This document shows, one piece after another, positions 43,370 to 51,791 of a DNA stretch of 64,000 nucleotides. The notes under the pieces are model-generated. The model saw only the letters and a program-made list of their open reading frames with translations. It did no database searches and was not told the origin of the DNA. This DNA comes from Acidimicrobiia bacterium. GTDB lineage: Bacteria > Actinomycetota > Acidimicrobiia > Acidimicrobiales > SKKL01. The stretch's first letter is position 1, and the number at the start of each line of letters is the position of its first letter. Position numbers and translations under genes: made by a program. The stretch covers positions 248,001 to 312,000 of the forward strand of contig JBAYRL010000001.1 in NCBI GenBank assembly GCA_041676705.1. The letters are read 5' to 3'.

Positions 43370-45028
43370 TTAAAGGTATTGACCGGTCACTACCCTTTCA
43401 ATACTGCGACCACCAGTGGTTTCTTCATCTTCTTCACGAATGAGGGTCCTCACGTAGATGATGTGTTCGCCCTTCTTGCCCGAGATCTTGGCCCAATCAT
43501 CGGGGTTGGTGGTGTTGGGAAGGTCTTCGTGTTCTTTGAATTCCTGCCGTACCGCCTGGATCAGGTCGTTAGTCGTAATGCCTTCCTCGCCGTTGGCGAT
43601 CAACCGTTTTATAGCGAGTTTCTTGGCTCGACGCACAATGTTTTCGATCATGGCACCCGACGAGAAATCTTTGAAGTACATCGTTTCTTTGTCACCGTTT
43701 TGGTAGGTGACTTCAAGGAACTCGTTGGCCTCATCGGCACGGTACATTTCTTCAATGGTGGCCTCAATCATGGCTTGGGCAGCCTTGGCGCGGTCTCCCC
43801 CGCCGAGCGATTCGATTTCATCATTGTTGAGCGGCAAATCAGGAGTTAAGTAGCGCGAGAAGATGGCGTAAGCACTGGCCTCGCTGGGGCGTTCGATCTT
43901 GATCTTCACATCAAGGCGTCCCGGTCGCAGAATGGCAGGATCAATCAGATCTTCGCGGTTGGACGCCCCAATCACGATCACATTCTTGAGGGTCTCCACA
44001 CCATCAATTTCGGCCAGCAACTGTGGCACGACGGTTGATTCCATGTCAGAGCTGATGCCAGTTCCTCGAGTGCGAAATAGCGATTCCATTTCGTCGAAGA
44101 ACACGATTACAGGCCAACCTTCGGCGGATTTCTCGCGGGCTCGTTGGAAAATTGAACGAATTTGACGTTCAGTTTCGCCGACGTACTTGTTCAATAGCTC
44201 AGGGCCTTTGATGTTCAAGAAATAGCTGCGCGCACCGCTGTTTCCTGAAAGTTCGGCAACCCGTTTTGCTAATGAGTTAGCCACGGCTTTAGCAATTAGC
44301 GTCTTTCCACAGCCCGGTGGGCCGTAAAGTAAGATTCCTTTGGGCGCCGGTAGTCGGTATTCCGAGAAAAGATCTTGGTAAAGAAAAGGCAACTCAACGG
44401 CGTCGGTAATGGTCTCGATCTGGGAATCTAATCCGCCAACGTCATCGTAGGTAACGTCGGGTACCTCTTCTAATACCAAGTCGTTGGCATCGCTTCTGGG
44501 CAGCACTTCAACGGCCAGATTGGCGCTGGCATCAAGCAATAATCGATCACCGGAGCGTAAACGCTCGGCATCTACATGTTCTGCCAGGTCAACGATGCGT
44601 TCTTCATCGGCACGACTAACGATGATTGCTCGAGTCGTATCGATCACTTCCTTCAATACCGCAATTTCGCCGGTTTGGCCCGGGTTGCGGGCTAAGACCA
44701 CGTTGAAGGATTCATTTAAGGCGACTTCCTGGCCGCGCTGCAGTAGATGGGGGTCTATTCCCGGGTGAAGCTCAACCCGTAATTTTCGACCACCTGAGTT
44801 GATGTCCACCGAGCCGTCTTCGTTGTGAGCGAGGAAGGTGCCATAACCTGAGGGCGGTTGAACGAGCTTGTCCACCTCTGAGCGCAAGTCTTCAATGTGC
44901 TCACGGGCCTGTTGTAGCGTGTAGGTAAGTTTTTCGTTCTGCGACAGGGAACGGGCCAGCTTTCCCTTGACTTCGAGCAGCTGTTCTTCTAGATCTCGCA
45001 CCTGCTGCGACGCATTGTGTTCTTCCAC
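43370..45028 (-). CDS. mpa: Mycobacterial-type proteasomal AAA ATPase Mpa (ARC)
   Basis: Mpa recognises pupylated proteins, unfolds them and feeds them to PrcBA. The 552-residue protein has an N-terminal coiled coil (about residues 8-58), an OB-fold interdomain (about 60-185) and one AAA module. Walker A is GPPGCGKT at 236-243, Walker B is VFFDEMES near 309-316, and the second region of homology is in [14 protein letters not shown]. The C-terminus is VVTGQYL; GQYL is the known docking motif for the proteasome. The start is GTG. It is the first gene of the proteasome run. Confidence 0.96.
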   Translation of the reverse strand: MEEHNASQQVRDLEEQLLEVKGKLARSLSQNEKLTYTLQQAREHIEDLRSEVDKLVQPPSGYGTFLAHNEDGSVDINSGGRKLRVELHPGIDPHLLQRGQEVALNESFNVVLARNPGQTGEIAVLKEVIDTTRAIIVSRADEERIVDLAEHVDAERLRSGDRLLLDASANLAVEVLPRSDANDLVLEEVPDVTYDDVGGLDSQIETITDAVELPFLYQDLFSEYRLPAPKGILLYGPPGCGKTLIAKAVANSLAKRVAELSGNSGARSYFLNIKGPELLNKYVGETERQIRSIFQRAREKSAEGWPVIVFFDEMESLFRTRGTGISSDMESTVVPQLLAEIDGVETLKNVIVIGASNREDLIDPAILRPGRLDVKIKIERPSEASAYAIFSRYLTPDLPLNNDEIESLGGGDRAKAAQAMIEATIEEMYRADEANEFLEVTYQNGDKETMYFKDFSSGAMIENIVRRAKKLAIKRLIANGEEGITTNDLIQAVRQEFKEHEDLPNTTNPDDWAKISGKKGEHIIYVRTLIREEDEETTGGRSIERVVTGQYL

Positions 45029-45197
45029 ATTTTTGACCCTACACGGGAATACGGATCATCGTTATCCAGGTACGTTATTGTCGGCAAAATAATTTATGTA
45101 TGAAATGCCGTGTTTATTCATCGACGTGTCTATGCTGTGTGTAGGCGAGTCGCCGCTGCGGCCGCTCACTTAGCTAACAACCCCGAGCGAGGTGGCC

Positions 45198-45434
45198 ATG
45201 AAGGTCTGGATTGATCAGGATCTATGCACAGGTGATGGTCTCTGTGAAGAGATCTGCCCCGATGTGTTTACCCTTCTTGATGATGGATTGGCATACGTCA
45301 AAGAAGGCGACAAAATCTTCTCCGACCCAGGCGGTGCCGCTGGTATGGCAAACATTCCAGAGAATCTGCTCGATGACGTCATCGAGTCGGCTGAAGAATG
45401 CCCTGGTGAGTGCATCTTCATCGAGGTTGAATAA
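45198..45434 (+). CDS. fdx: Small ferredoxin with aspartate in a cluster-ligand position
   Basis: A 78-residue electron carrier. The N-terminal cluster site reads DLCTGDGLCEEICPDVF, so a C-x2-D-x2-C-x3-C-P pattern replaces the classical second cysteine with Asp. A C-terminal ECPGECI supplies the remaining Cys. Proteins with this arrangement carry [3Fe-4S] or Asp-ligated [4Fe-4S] clusters and often serve cytochromes P450 or other oxidases. I chose the ATG at 45198, with a GCGAGG stretch as weak ribosome-binding site; a GTG six bases earlier is possible. It is divergent from mpa. Confidence 0.88.
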   Translation: MKVWIDQDLCTGDGLCEEICPDVFTLLDDGLAYVKEGDKIFSDPGGAAGMANIPENLLDDVIESAEECPGECIFIEVE

Positions 45435-45445
45435 CATCTAAGTGT

Positions 45446-45475
45446 AGCTGGTGGGCGGTGGTCGCCCGCTAAGCT
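45446..45475 (+). terminator. Possible hairpin terminator after ferredoxin gene
   Basis: Arms GGGCG (45453-45457) and CGCCC (45463-45467) pair with a five-base loop, and outer AGCT arms (45446-45449 and 45472-45475) may extend the stem. It begins 12 bp after the ferredoxin stop. There is no clear T run, so efficiency is uncertain. The next gene starts 10 bp later. Confidence 0.4.
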
Positions 45476-45484
45476 GCTACAACT

Positions 45485-47233
45485 GTGACATCTTCTAAAC
45501 AACCAAGCCACCTAAGAGCTGGCTTGGTTGTCTTTTTTCTGGCTATTTCGTTGTTGGTGCCTCTCATTAGCCTTCTGGCTCTGGGGTTGCCTTCGCTCCC
45601 CTGGGTGTTTCGAACCCAGCGTTCCGCCATACTCAACAACCTGATCTGGGCCATTGGCACCTTTGGCGGCGTTGGTGTGGGTAGCTTGGCCGTGGCGTAT
45701 TTAACCTTTGAGCGGCCACGGCTTCAACGATTATTGACCGTGACTGTTCTTCCAGTGGCGATGGGTGCTTCCGCCGTAGCAGTGGTGTGGAGATTGGCGT
45801 TTGCTTTCCACCCCAGCTATCGACCCCAAATAGGAGTGGTCAACTATGTTTTCACCTCCCTCGGCTTACCCTCGGTTTCGTGGATTACCCAAGAGCCGCT
45901 CGTCAACACCGTGGTATTAGGTTCAGCCATGGTTTGGCTGGGTGCTGGTTTGGCCGGTTGGTGGCTATGCAGCGTTATATCGCACTTACCGGCGGAATGG
46001 TTGACCACGGCGCGACGTTATGGTGCCAGCAAGCCGCAAAGGTTCCGATTTGTGGCGTGGCCATGGATAAAACGTCCGCTAATAACCGCGGTTACCCTGG
46101 CGGTGCTGGTTTCGCTCAACGCGCACACCCTGGTTCAGGTGGCTACCAGCGGTTCTTTTGGGACGTCCCTCATAGAGGTTAATGCTTGGGGTCGGCTCTT
46201 TGCCGATCAACAAAGTGGGCGAGGCTTGGCCATTGCGTTGGTTGCCTTGCTGGCGAGCGGAGTGGTTGGGGCCGTTGGTTGGATTCTGTGGCAGAAAAGC
46301 GTGCCTGTAGCTCCCAAGCTTTCGAACCTACGCCGAGGTGGCCGCCGTAGTGCACCGCCCGCCTCAGCCGACCTGCCCGACAACCAGTTTTCGTGGCGGC
46401 TGCTTTCAATCGTGGAAGTCATAGTCCTGGTGGCTTTTGTGCTTATAACCTTGCTGCCCATCATCGGTATGTTGGTAACCGCATTCACGCCCGCTGATGT
46501 CATTCGTGATGGCAGTTGGTGGACTAACCGTGGTTCATTTACCCTACATAACCTCCAAGATTCGCTTGCAGGCCTAGACCAAAGCCGAGGTTTATGGCCA
46601 GCGTTTGTTAGCTCATTGGTAATTACGGTGCCGGTTGTGGTGGCGTTGGTTGCTCTTGGCCGCTACGTTGCACCCTGGCTAATTTCCTTGTCGACCAGGT
46701 TGCGCCGTTTCATTGTGGCCCTATTGGTGGCGGCGGTGTTCATACCAACTAGCGCTGTGCTCTTCCCGGTTGAGGCGATTCTGCGAACTTTAAGCTTGCT
46801 TGGCACCTATCCGGCAGCTTGGATGAGTGAAGTGGTGGTGTTCGCCCCGTTGGCTATTGCGGCCAGCTACTTATTCGCCCGGAATAGTGGTGAGCGGCTA
46901 ATTGGTTTCGTCGCTCCCGCGCTCGTGGTGTTTATTGCCGTTTGGAATGATTACACGGTGGCCTTAACGGCTTTGGGTAACAAAGGTAGCCAACATTGGC
47001 CGTTACCGCTGGAGCTAGCCCGACACGTTGGTATCTACGGTGAAACTCAGGCACCACTAGCTGCAGGTGCCCTGGTGGCCGCCATAGTTCCCATGGTAAT
47101 CGCTCTCGTTTTTGGGACACCTTTAATGCGAGCTATCAGCCGTCACGAAACGGTGATTCCACCAGACGAGCTGTCGTTAAAAAGCCAGTATGACCAACCA
47201 TACGATGGTCGGGGCGAACAGCTTCGCCTTTGA
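45485..47233 (+). CDS. Fused two-domain ABC transporter permease (orphan)
   Basis: This 582-residue membrane protein combines two binding-protein-dependent permease halves, each with about six hydrophobic segments. The first half has an EAA-like loop (EWLTTARRYGASKPQRF, near residue 172) for ATPase contact. In the second half the region where the loop should lie goes directly from AIAASYLFARNSGERLIGF to VFIAVWNDYTVAL, so an EAA loop seems to be missing. The start is GTG (poor ribosome-binding site). No binding protein or ATPase is nearby, so the partner genes must lie elsewhere. It resembles carbohydrate or iron/thiamine-type permeases. It overlaps trmI convergently by 98 bp. Confidence 0.75.
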   Translation: MTSSKQPSHLRAGLVVFFLAISLLVPLISLLALGLPSLPWVFRTQRSAILNNLIWAIGTFGGVGVGSLAVAYLTFERPRLQRLLTVTVLPVAMGASAVAVVWRLAFAFHPSYRPQIGVVNYVFTSLGLPSVSWITQEPLVNTVVLGSAMVWLGAGLAGWWLCSVISHLPAEWLTTARRYGASKPQRFRFVAWPWIKRPLITAVTLAVLVSLNAHTLVQVATSGSFGTSLIEVNAWGRLFADQQSGRGLAIALVALLASGVVGAVGWILWQKSVPVAPKLSNLRRGGRRSAPPASADLPDNQFSWRLLSIVEVIVLVAFVLITLLPIIGMLVTAFTPADVIRDGSWWTNRGSFTLHNLQDSLAGLDQSRGLWPAFVSSLVITVPVVVALVALGRYVAPWLISLSTRLRRFIVALLVAAVFIPTSAVLFPVEAILRTLSLLGTYPAAWMSEVVVFAPLAIAASYLFARNSGERLIGFVAPALVVFIAVWNDYTVALTALGNKGSQHWPLPLELARHVGIYGETQAPLAAGALVAAIVPMVIALVFGTPLMRAISRHETVIPPDELSLKSQYDQPYDGRGEQLRL

Positions 47234-47951
47234 TGTGCCAACCGCGTTCTAACACTTCAATTGTTGAAGCCAACGCGAACGAACTTTTGGTAAGCCGTTC
47301 CCGAAGCTGCATGGCTTGTACCACAGAAGGCGTGTAGGCCAAGAAGATTCCGCCTGGAACCAGAGCTGCTTCGGCATGCCCCACAATCTGCCATGGTTCA
47401 GGCAAATCAAGCAGAACGCGATCAAAGCCGCGTTCGTCAATACCGAGGTAGCAATCACGGTGCTCGATTTGGTACCGGCTAAGGGCCTCATCGCCCAAAT
47501 AACTCTTAATATTGTTGAGGGCACGATTGGCGAAGTCCTCACGGATCTCGTAACCAGTTACCTGAGCTCCACTGCGCAGAAGTGCCATTGAAAGCGCACC
47601 GGAACCGACACCCGATTCAAGGACCCGCACGCCTGGCCTAATGTCGGCGTGCATCAAGATTGGCCCTAAATCCTTGGGATATATTACCTGTGCACCCCGG
47701 GGCATCTTCAGGACGTAGTCGCTTAAGGTTGGTCGCAACACAAGGAACTTATTGCCTCGGTTGGTGGCCACCTTCACACCCTCGGCTCTGCCAATCATTT
47801 CGGTGTGGGCAATTATGCCAGCATGAGTATGAAACGTGCCTTGATCGTCAAGCGTTATCAAATAGCGCCGACTCTTTTTGTCGATTAGAAGAACTTGTTC
47901 GCCAGCACAAAGAGGCTTGCCTAGGGATAATTCAGCCTCGGGTGCGTCCAC
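47136..47951 (-). CDS. trmI: tRNA (adenine-58-N1)-methyltransferase TrmI
   Basis: This 271-residue S-adenosylmethionine-dependent enzyme methylates A58 of the T-loop of tRNA. The SAM motif is RVLESGVGSGALSMALLRSG near residue 112, and the acidic motif RVLLDLPEPW follows near residue 180. The catalytic PPM-like region is in AYTPSVVQ. It also has the family N-terminal segment LDDQGTFHTHAGIIAHTEMI. The start is GTG. It is near mpa as in mycobacteria, where Rv2118c is the homologue. Confidence 0.93.
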   Translation of the reverse strand: MDAPEAELSLGKPLCAGEQVLLIDKKSRRYLITLDDQGTFHTHAGIIAHTEMIGRAEGVKVATNRGNKFLVLRPTLSDYVLKMPRGAQVIYPKDLGPILMHADIRPGVRVLESGVGSGALSMALLRSGAQVTGYEIREDFANRALNNIKSYLGDEALSRYQIEHRDCYLGIDERGFDRVLLDLPEPWQIVGHAEAALVPGGIFLAYTPSVVQAMQLRERLTKSSFALASTIEVLERGWHIKGEAVRPDHRMVGHTGFLTTARLVESPFRDG

Positions 47952-48165
47952 GACTTGGTTTACCTCGTTGGTCTAACAGCGAATGGTCAATATGTAGGCT
48001 TTCGCCTGGCTTCAATACCGATCGGTATACAACCTCGCTTTGGCGTTTGCGCAATGTCAATGCTTTGCGTACCAGCCACAGCGCCGCAGCGGCGATTAGC
48101 CAAGGTTGATTTCTCTTGTTGGTGAGGCCTCGCGCAAAGGCCAGACGTTGCAGAGAGGCCAGCAT
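47932..48165 (-). CDS. Small hypothetical membrane-associated protein
   Basis: A 77-residue protein with one hydrophobic stretch (QPWLIAAAALWLVRKAL) and a strongly basic C-terminus. It overlaps the trmI start by 20 bp and the preceding small gene by one base. No family is recognised. The ATG and the tight packing support it. Confidence 0.55.
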   Translation of the reverse strand: MLASLQRLAFARGLTNKRNQPWLIAAAALWLVRKALTLRKRQSEVVYRSVLKPGESLHIDHSLLDQRGKPSRGRTRG

Positions 48166-48374
48166 TATACCCGTCGAATTTCTACCACGGTGCTGCGACG
48201 TCGACCCAGCCGTCGACCAAAAACGAAGGCTGAAACTACTACCGCTAGACCTAGGGCTACACCCACAGAAAGTGCCATGCCCAACGCTTCTTCTTTGCGA
48301 TCTTCAACTTCTCCTTCAAGTTCGCGAAAGCCTTGGAGAAGATCGTCACGGGTAATAGGTGCGGTGTTCGTCAT
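48165..48374 (-). CDS. Small single-helix membrane protein
   Basis: A 69-residue protein with an acidic N-terminal helix (DLLQGFRELEGEVEDRKEEA), one transmembrane segment (ALSVGVALGLAVVVSAFVF) and a very basic tail (RRLGRRRST). The arrangement suggests an inner-membrane anchor. The ATG at 48374 overlaps the previous stop by one base (TGATG). No family is recognised. Confidence 0.65.
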   Translation of the reverse strand: MTNTAPITRDDLLQGFRELEGEVEDRKEEALGMALSVGVALGLAVVVSAFVFGRRLGRRRSTVVEIRRV

Positions 48375-48691
48375 CACGATCGGTCCTTGGTTATCAAGCG
48401 GAGCAGAACCCAGATAGTGAGCCCTAATGCAGCGATTACGATGAGATAGGGCACCCAGGTGAGGCTGCCGGTAAAGGTACTGCCTGTTTCGCTTTGTAAT
48501 GCACGCAACCCGGCCAAGGACAACATGATGATGCCAATTGCTACCAACACTGCCCCACCAAGCCCAAAACCAAGGTAGCGGCCCAGGCTTCGAAGCGGAT
48601 CGATGGTTTCTTGCTTCGCGTATGCGATGAGCAGATCTTTGAGGGAGCTAATTGATTCGGTCGGGCTGGAATTTCGCTTGAAGTTAACCAC
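48374..48691 (-). CDS. Two-helix membrane protein, holin-like superfamily possible
   Basis: A 105-residue protein with a polar N-terminus (about 45 residues) and two transmembrane segments: FGLGGAVLVAIGIIMLSLAGLRAL and VPYLIVIAALGLTIWVLLRLI. The layout resembles the actinobacterial phage-holin-like (putative Act holin-X) family, though a true holin role is unlikely in this context. It is the first gene of a run of three small membrane proteins upstream of trmI. Confidence 0.7.
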   Translation of the reverse strand: MVNFKRNSSPTESISSLKDLLIAYAKQETIDPLRSLGRYLGFGLGGAVLVAIGIIMLSLAGLRALQSETGSTFTGSLTWVPYLIVIAALGLTIWVLLRLITKDRS

Positions 48692-48875
48692 TGGTTCTCT
48701 CTGCGATTGACGCCAAATTGCGGCCTGGATGAAAACAAAGCCTACTTGAACATTTACCCAGGTATGCGAGTAGGTAGCATTTTCGCAACAATTTCAAAAT
48801 GGTTGCCTACCCCTACACTAACAATTAGAGTCTCTAATGATCTTGGTGAATGTTTATCGACTGTGAGAATGCCTA

Positions 48876-50273
48876 GTGAGCCAACTTAACGACCGCGAGC
48901 GGGAATTCTTTAGTTCAACCGATTCCCTAGACGCTCCCCCTGTAGTTGGTCGAAGCACGCCTCTAGACAGCTCACACCGGGCCCCACTACCACCCGAGCT
49001 TGACGTCACCCCACCAGAACCCTCGCCGCCTCCAGCGGGGCGAACCTCTACCTTTGCTGCGTTATCAGTCCGGCGTTACCGACATCTTTGGTACGGCGGG
49101 CTATTTTCGTTCTTAGCGGTCCAAATGCAGGTAATTGCCCGGGGGGCTCTGGCGTGGGATTTAACGCACAGCAACTCGGCGCTTGGGTTTGTAATGTTTG
49201 GCTTTGGTTTGCCAATGCTATTGCTAACACCAATGGCCGGGGTGGCTGCCGACCGCTTACCAAAGCGCACCGTCATTATCTTGTCACAGTGGCTATTGGC
49301 GGTCTCGGCCTTTTTGGTGGCTTTGGCGTTGGTATTCGATGTCATGGCTTTTTGGATGCTCGTCGCCTCATCGGTAGCACAGGCGGCGTCTTTCGCGTTT
49401 TTGGGCCCTTCCAGAATGGCTTTCACCGGCGAACTGGTGGGTAGAAAACTGTTGTCGAATGCTGTGGTCCTGCAACAGATGAGCATGAACGGCACCAGGG
49501 TCTTTGGACCAGCAGCCGCTGGCATGTTGATTGGCGTTACCTGGTTTGGCTACGCCGGTGTCTACTTTTCGACCGCCGCGCTGACCCTTATCGCATCGGC
49601 CTTCACCTATTCCCTGCCACCAGGAAACCCGCCTCCCAACAAAGAAGCGCGCAAGCCAATGCAAGATTTTGCTGACGGCCTACGATATGTTCGCGCCAAC
49701 CCCAACCTCATGTTGCTTTTGCTGGTTTCATTGGCAGTGATCGTCGGTGCGTTCCCATATATTTCGTTCCTGCCAACGCTCGCCAAAGACATTTATGAAC
49801 GCGGTGATACTGGCTACGGCTTTATGAGCGGTGCTACCGCTATCGGTGCCGTTTTGGCATCTCTCTTTATTGCTAGTCGTTCGGGTGGGCCAAATGCTTG
49901 GCGAATTCAGGCCTTCGCGGGGCTTATGTTTGGCGTCGGGCTAATCGTGTTAGCGGTGGCACCGACCTTCGGGTTGACTTTGGTGATTCTCACGGTGGTC
50001 GGTGGTTCTACGTCCGCGTTCCAGTCGCTAAACAACACCATGGTGTTGATGGGAAGCGAAATGGCTTATCACGGTCGAATGCAGTCGCTAATGTCGCTAA
50101 CGTTTTCTGGTTTCGGCCTGATGGCACTGCCGATTGGTGTGGTGGCCGATGCCATTGGCCTGCGAGCTACCTTCGCGATTATGGGAAGTTTCACCAGCTC
50201 GGTGATGGTGCTGTATTTCTTTATACGGCCTCGAATTGAACGTCGGTATCCCATGACGTCGATTGTCGATTAA
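48876..50273 (+). CDS. MFS transporter, EntS/MFS_3-like
   Basis: This 465-residue major facilitator has about 12 transmembrane segments after a 55-residue polar, Pro-rich N-terminus. The body begins RRYRHLWYGGLFSFLAVQM. Motif A is AGVAADRLPKRTV near residue 122. The sequence resembles the enterobactin exporter EntS branch (MFS_3). Siderophore or drug export is possible; nothing nearby specifies the substrate. It starts with GTG. It is not linked to the iron operon at 8366. Confidence 0.88.
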   Translation: MSQLNDREREFFSSTDSLDAPPVVGRSTPLDSSHRAPLPPELDVTPPEPSPPPAGRTSTFAALSVRRYRHLWYGGLFSFLAVQMQVIARGALAWDLTHSNSALGFVMFGFGLPMLLLTPMAGVAADRLPKRTVIILSQWLLAVSAFLVALALVFDVMAFWMLVASSVAQAASFAFLGPSRMAFTGELVGRKLLSNAVVLQQMSMNGTRVFGPAAAGMLIGVTWFGYAGVYFSTAALTLIASAFTYSLPPGNPPPNKEARKPMQDFADGLRYVRANPNLMLLLLVSLAVIVGAFPYISFLPTLAKDIYERGDTGYGFMSGATAIGAVLASLFIASRSGGPNAWRIQAFAGLMFGVGLIVLAVAPTFGLTLVILTVVGGSTSAFQSLNNTMVLMGSEMAYHGRMQSLMSLTFSGFGLMALPIGVVADAIGLRATFAIMGSFTSSVMVLYFFIRPRIERRYPMTSIVD

Positions 50274-50366
50274 GGCTTAGGCGCACCTATTAGACACCCA
50301 ATTCGGAAGCTGCGAGGTATGACAAGCGCCCGATATTGAAACGTGTTGGCCTAGGCCTTTGGCGAA

Positions 50367-51788
50367 CTAACCAATTGGAACCGGCAAGATAGCGGTTGGT
50401 GGTTCTACTTCGTGCAGCGAAGCTAAGCCCGAACCAAGAGCGCTTTGTGCTTCGGCATCGCCCGCAGGAATCGCTGAACCGCCGGGAGCGTTGTCGATGT
50501 AGGCAAATGTATAGGTTCGTCCGTCATTGCCACGTACGTATCCGGCTAACGCCGAAACGTTGCGCAGGGAACCGGTTTTGGCCCGTAAATTCCCCGCAGC
50601 GGGCGTGTCAACCATCCGTTGCGCCAGGGTGCCTGACTCACCGGCAACAGGTAGGGCTGAAGCAAGCGGCGAATTAGCACCGGCTGCGTTTAACACCTGT
50701 ACCAACGCACTACACGTCACACGGTTACCAAGATCGAGACCAGAGCCGTCGTTTAACACCAGGTTGGTGGTATCCACTCCGAGGCTCGCCAGATTGGCCA
50801 AAATGGCTTGGGTTCCGTTAGCGCTGGTGCCCAAAGCCCCTGTGCGCACAGCGATTTCTTTTGTTAGCAGCTCAGCGGTGGTGTTATCGCTATATTCAAG
50901 CATTTGAGCGACAACTTCGCGCAGCGGTGGTGACACAATTTGTGCGATTTCAACCCGTTCTGGCGGAACAACACCCGAGGAGGGTCCACCAGCCACGCTC
51001 ACACCACGCTCCTGCAACAACTCGGTCAGAACCTTGGCCGTATTAGCAGGTGGATCGGAGGCCGGTGTGCCCGGATACGAAGGCACTTCGGTTTCCGTAA
51101 AAGTGGCTAAGCCGTCGTTCACACCTAACCCTGACAGCGGCCCAGCGGACACCTGGTCAAGATATCGGGCCTCCCAAGTTGGAATTGAACGCTCGGCATC
51201 GTAGCGACTGCCATCGCCAATTATGGCCCCGGTGATCGAGGTGACTCCTTGAGCCACCAGTTGATCGGCTAGCTCATCGAAGTTGGTATACGGACGATCA
51301 TCGTCTTGACGACGGGCAGCATATTTCGTGGTCTCTAAAATCGGGTCGCCACCACCCAAGAGATAAAGATTGCCTTCAATAGTGCCATTGTTGGGGGCCG
51401 CTTCAGCGAAGGCGGTGGTGACGAAACGATCATCGGCATCCATCAACGACAATATGGTGTGAGCCACCAATAGTTTTTGGGTTGAAGCCGGGGTGAAACC
51501 TTCGTCTAGCCGCAGCTCGTAGACATTTTTTTCACCGTTGCTGACTACCACACAAGCGTGACCCGGGATTGAGGGCACCATTGACGCCACCGCGGCGTTT
51601 GCGTTGGCATCTCGGATAGTGCCAAGCATCACGCGTGGTGTTCTCTTGGGTGAAAGAACTGGTGTTATAACGCTTGCTTGGCCTGTGGCTGGTCGATCAG
51701 AGGGCGTAATGTAACCGCTCTGAAGTGCCCCGGCAGCGCTTGTAACACCAAGCACTGCCACTACTAAAAGCACTAAAACGAAACGCAC
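50367..51788 (-). CDS. dacB: D-alanyl-D-alanine carboxypeptidase/endopeptidase, PBP4 family (S13)
   Basis: This 473-residue exported enzyme trims peptidoglycan. A signal peptide or anchor is at residues 1-23. The S-x-x-K motif is STQK (Ser102, Lys105), the second motif is YSDNTT near residue 306, and the third is AKTGSL near residue 405. A PBP4-type insertion lies between motifs 1 and 2, as expected. The start is GTG. It lies 3 bp after the acdA homologue but probably does not share function with it. Confidence 0.92.
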   Translation of the reverse strand: MRFVLVLLVVAVLGVTSAAGALQSGYITPSDRPATGQASVITPVLSPKRTPRVMLGTIRDANANAAVASMVPSIPGHACVVVSNGEKNVYELRLDEGFTPASTQKLLVAHTILSLMDADDRFVTTAFAEAAPNNGTIEGNLYLLGGGDPILETTKYAARRQDDDRPYTNFDELADQLVAQGVTSITGAIIGDGSRYDAERSIPTWEARYLDQVSAGPLSGLGVNDGLATFTETEVPSYPGTPASDPPANTAKVLTELLQERGVSVAGGPSSGVVPPERVEIAQIVSPPLREVVAQMLEYSDNTTAELLTKEIAVRTGALGTSANGTQAILANLASLGVDTTNLVLNDGSGLDLGNRVTCSALVQVLNAAGANSPLASALPVAGESGTLAQRMVDTPAAGNLRAKTGSLRNVSALAGYVRGNDGRTYTFAYIDNAPGGSAIPAGDAEAQSALGSGLASLHEVEPPTAILPVPIG

Positions 51789-51791
51789 CGG

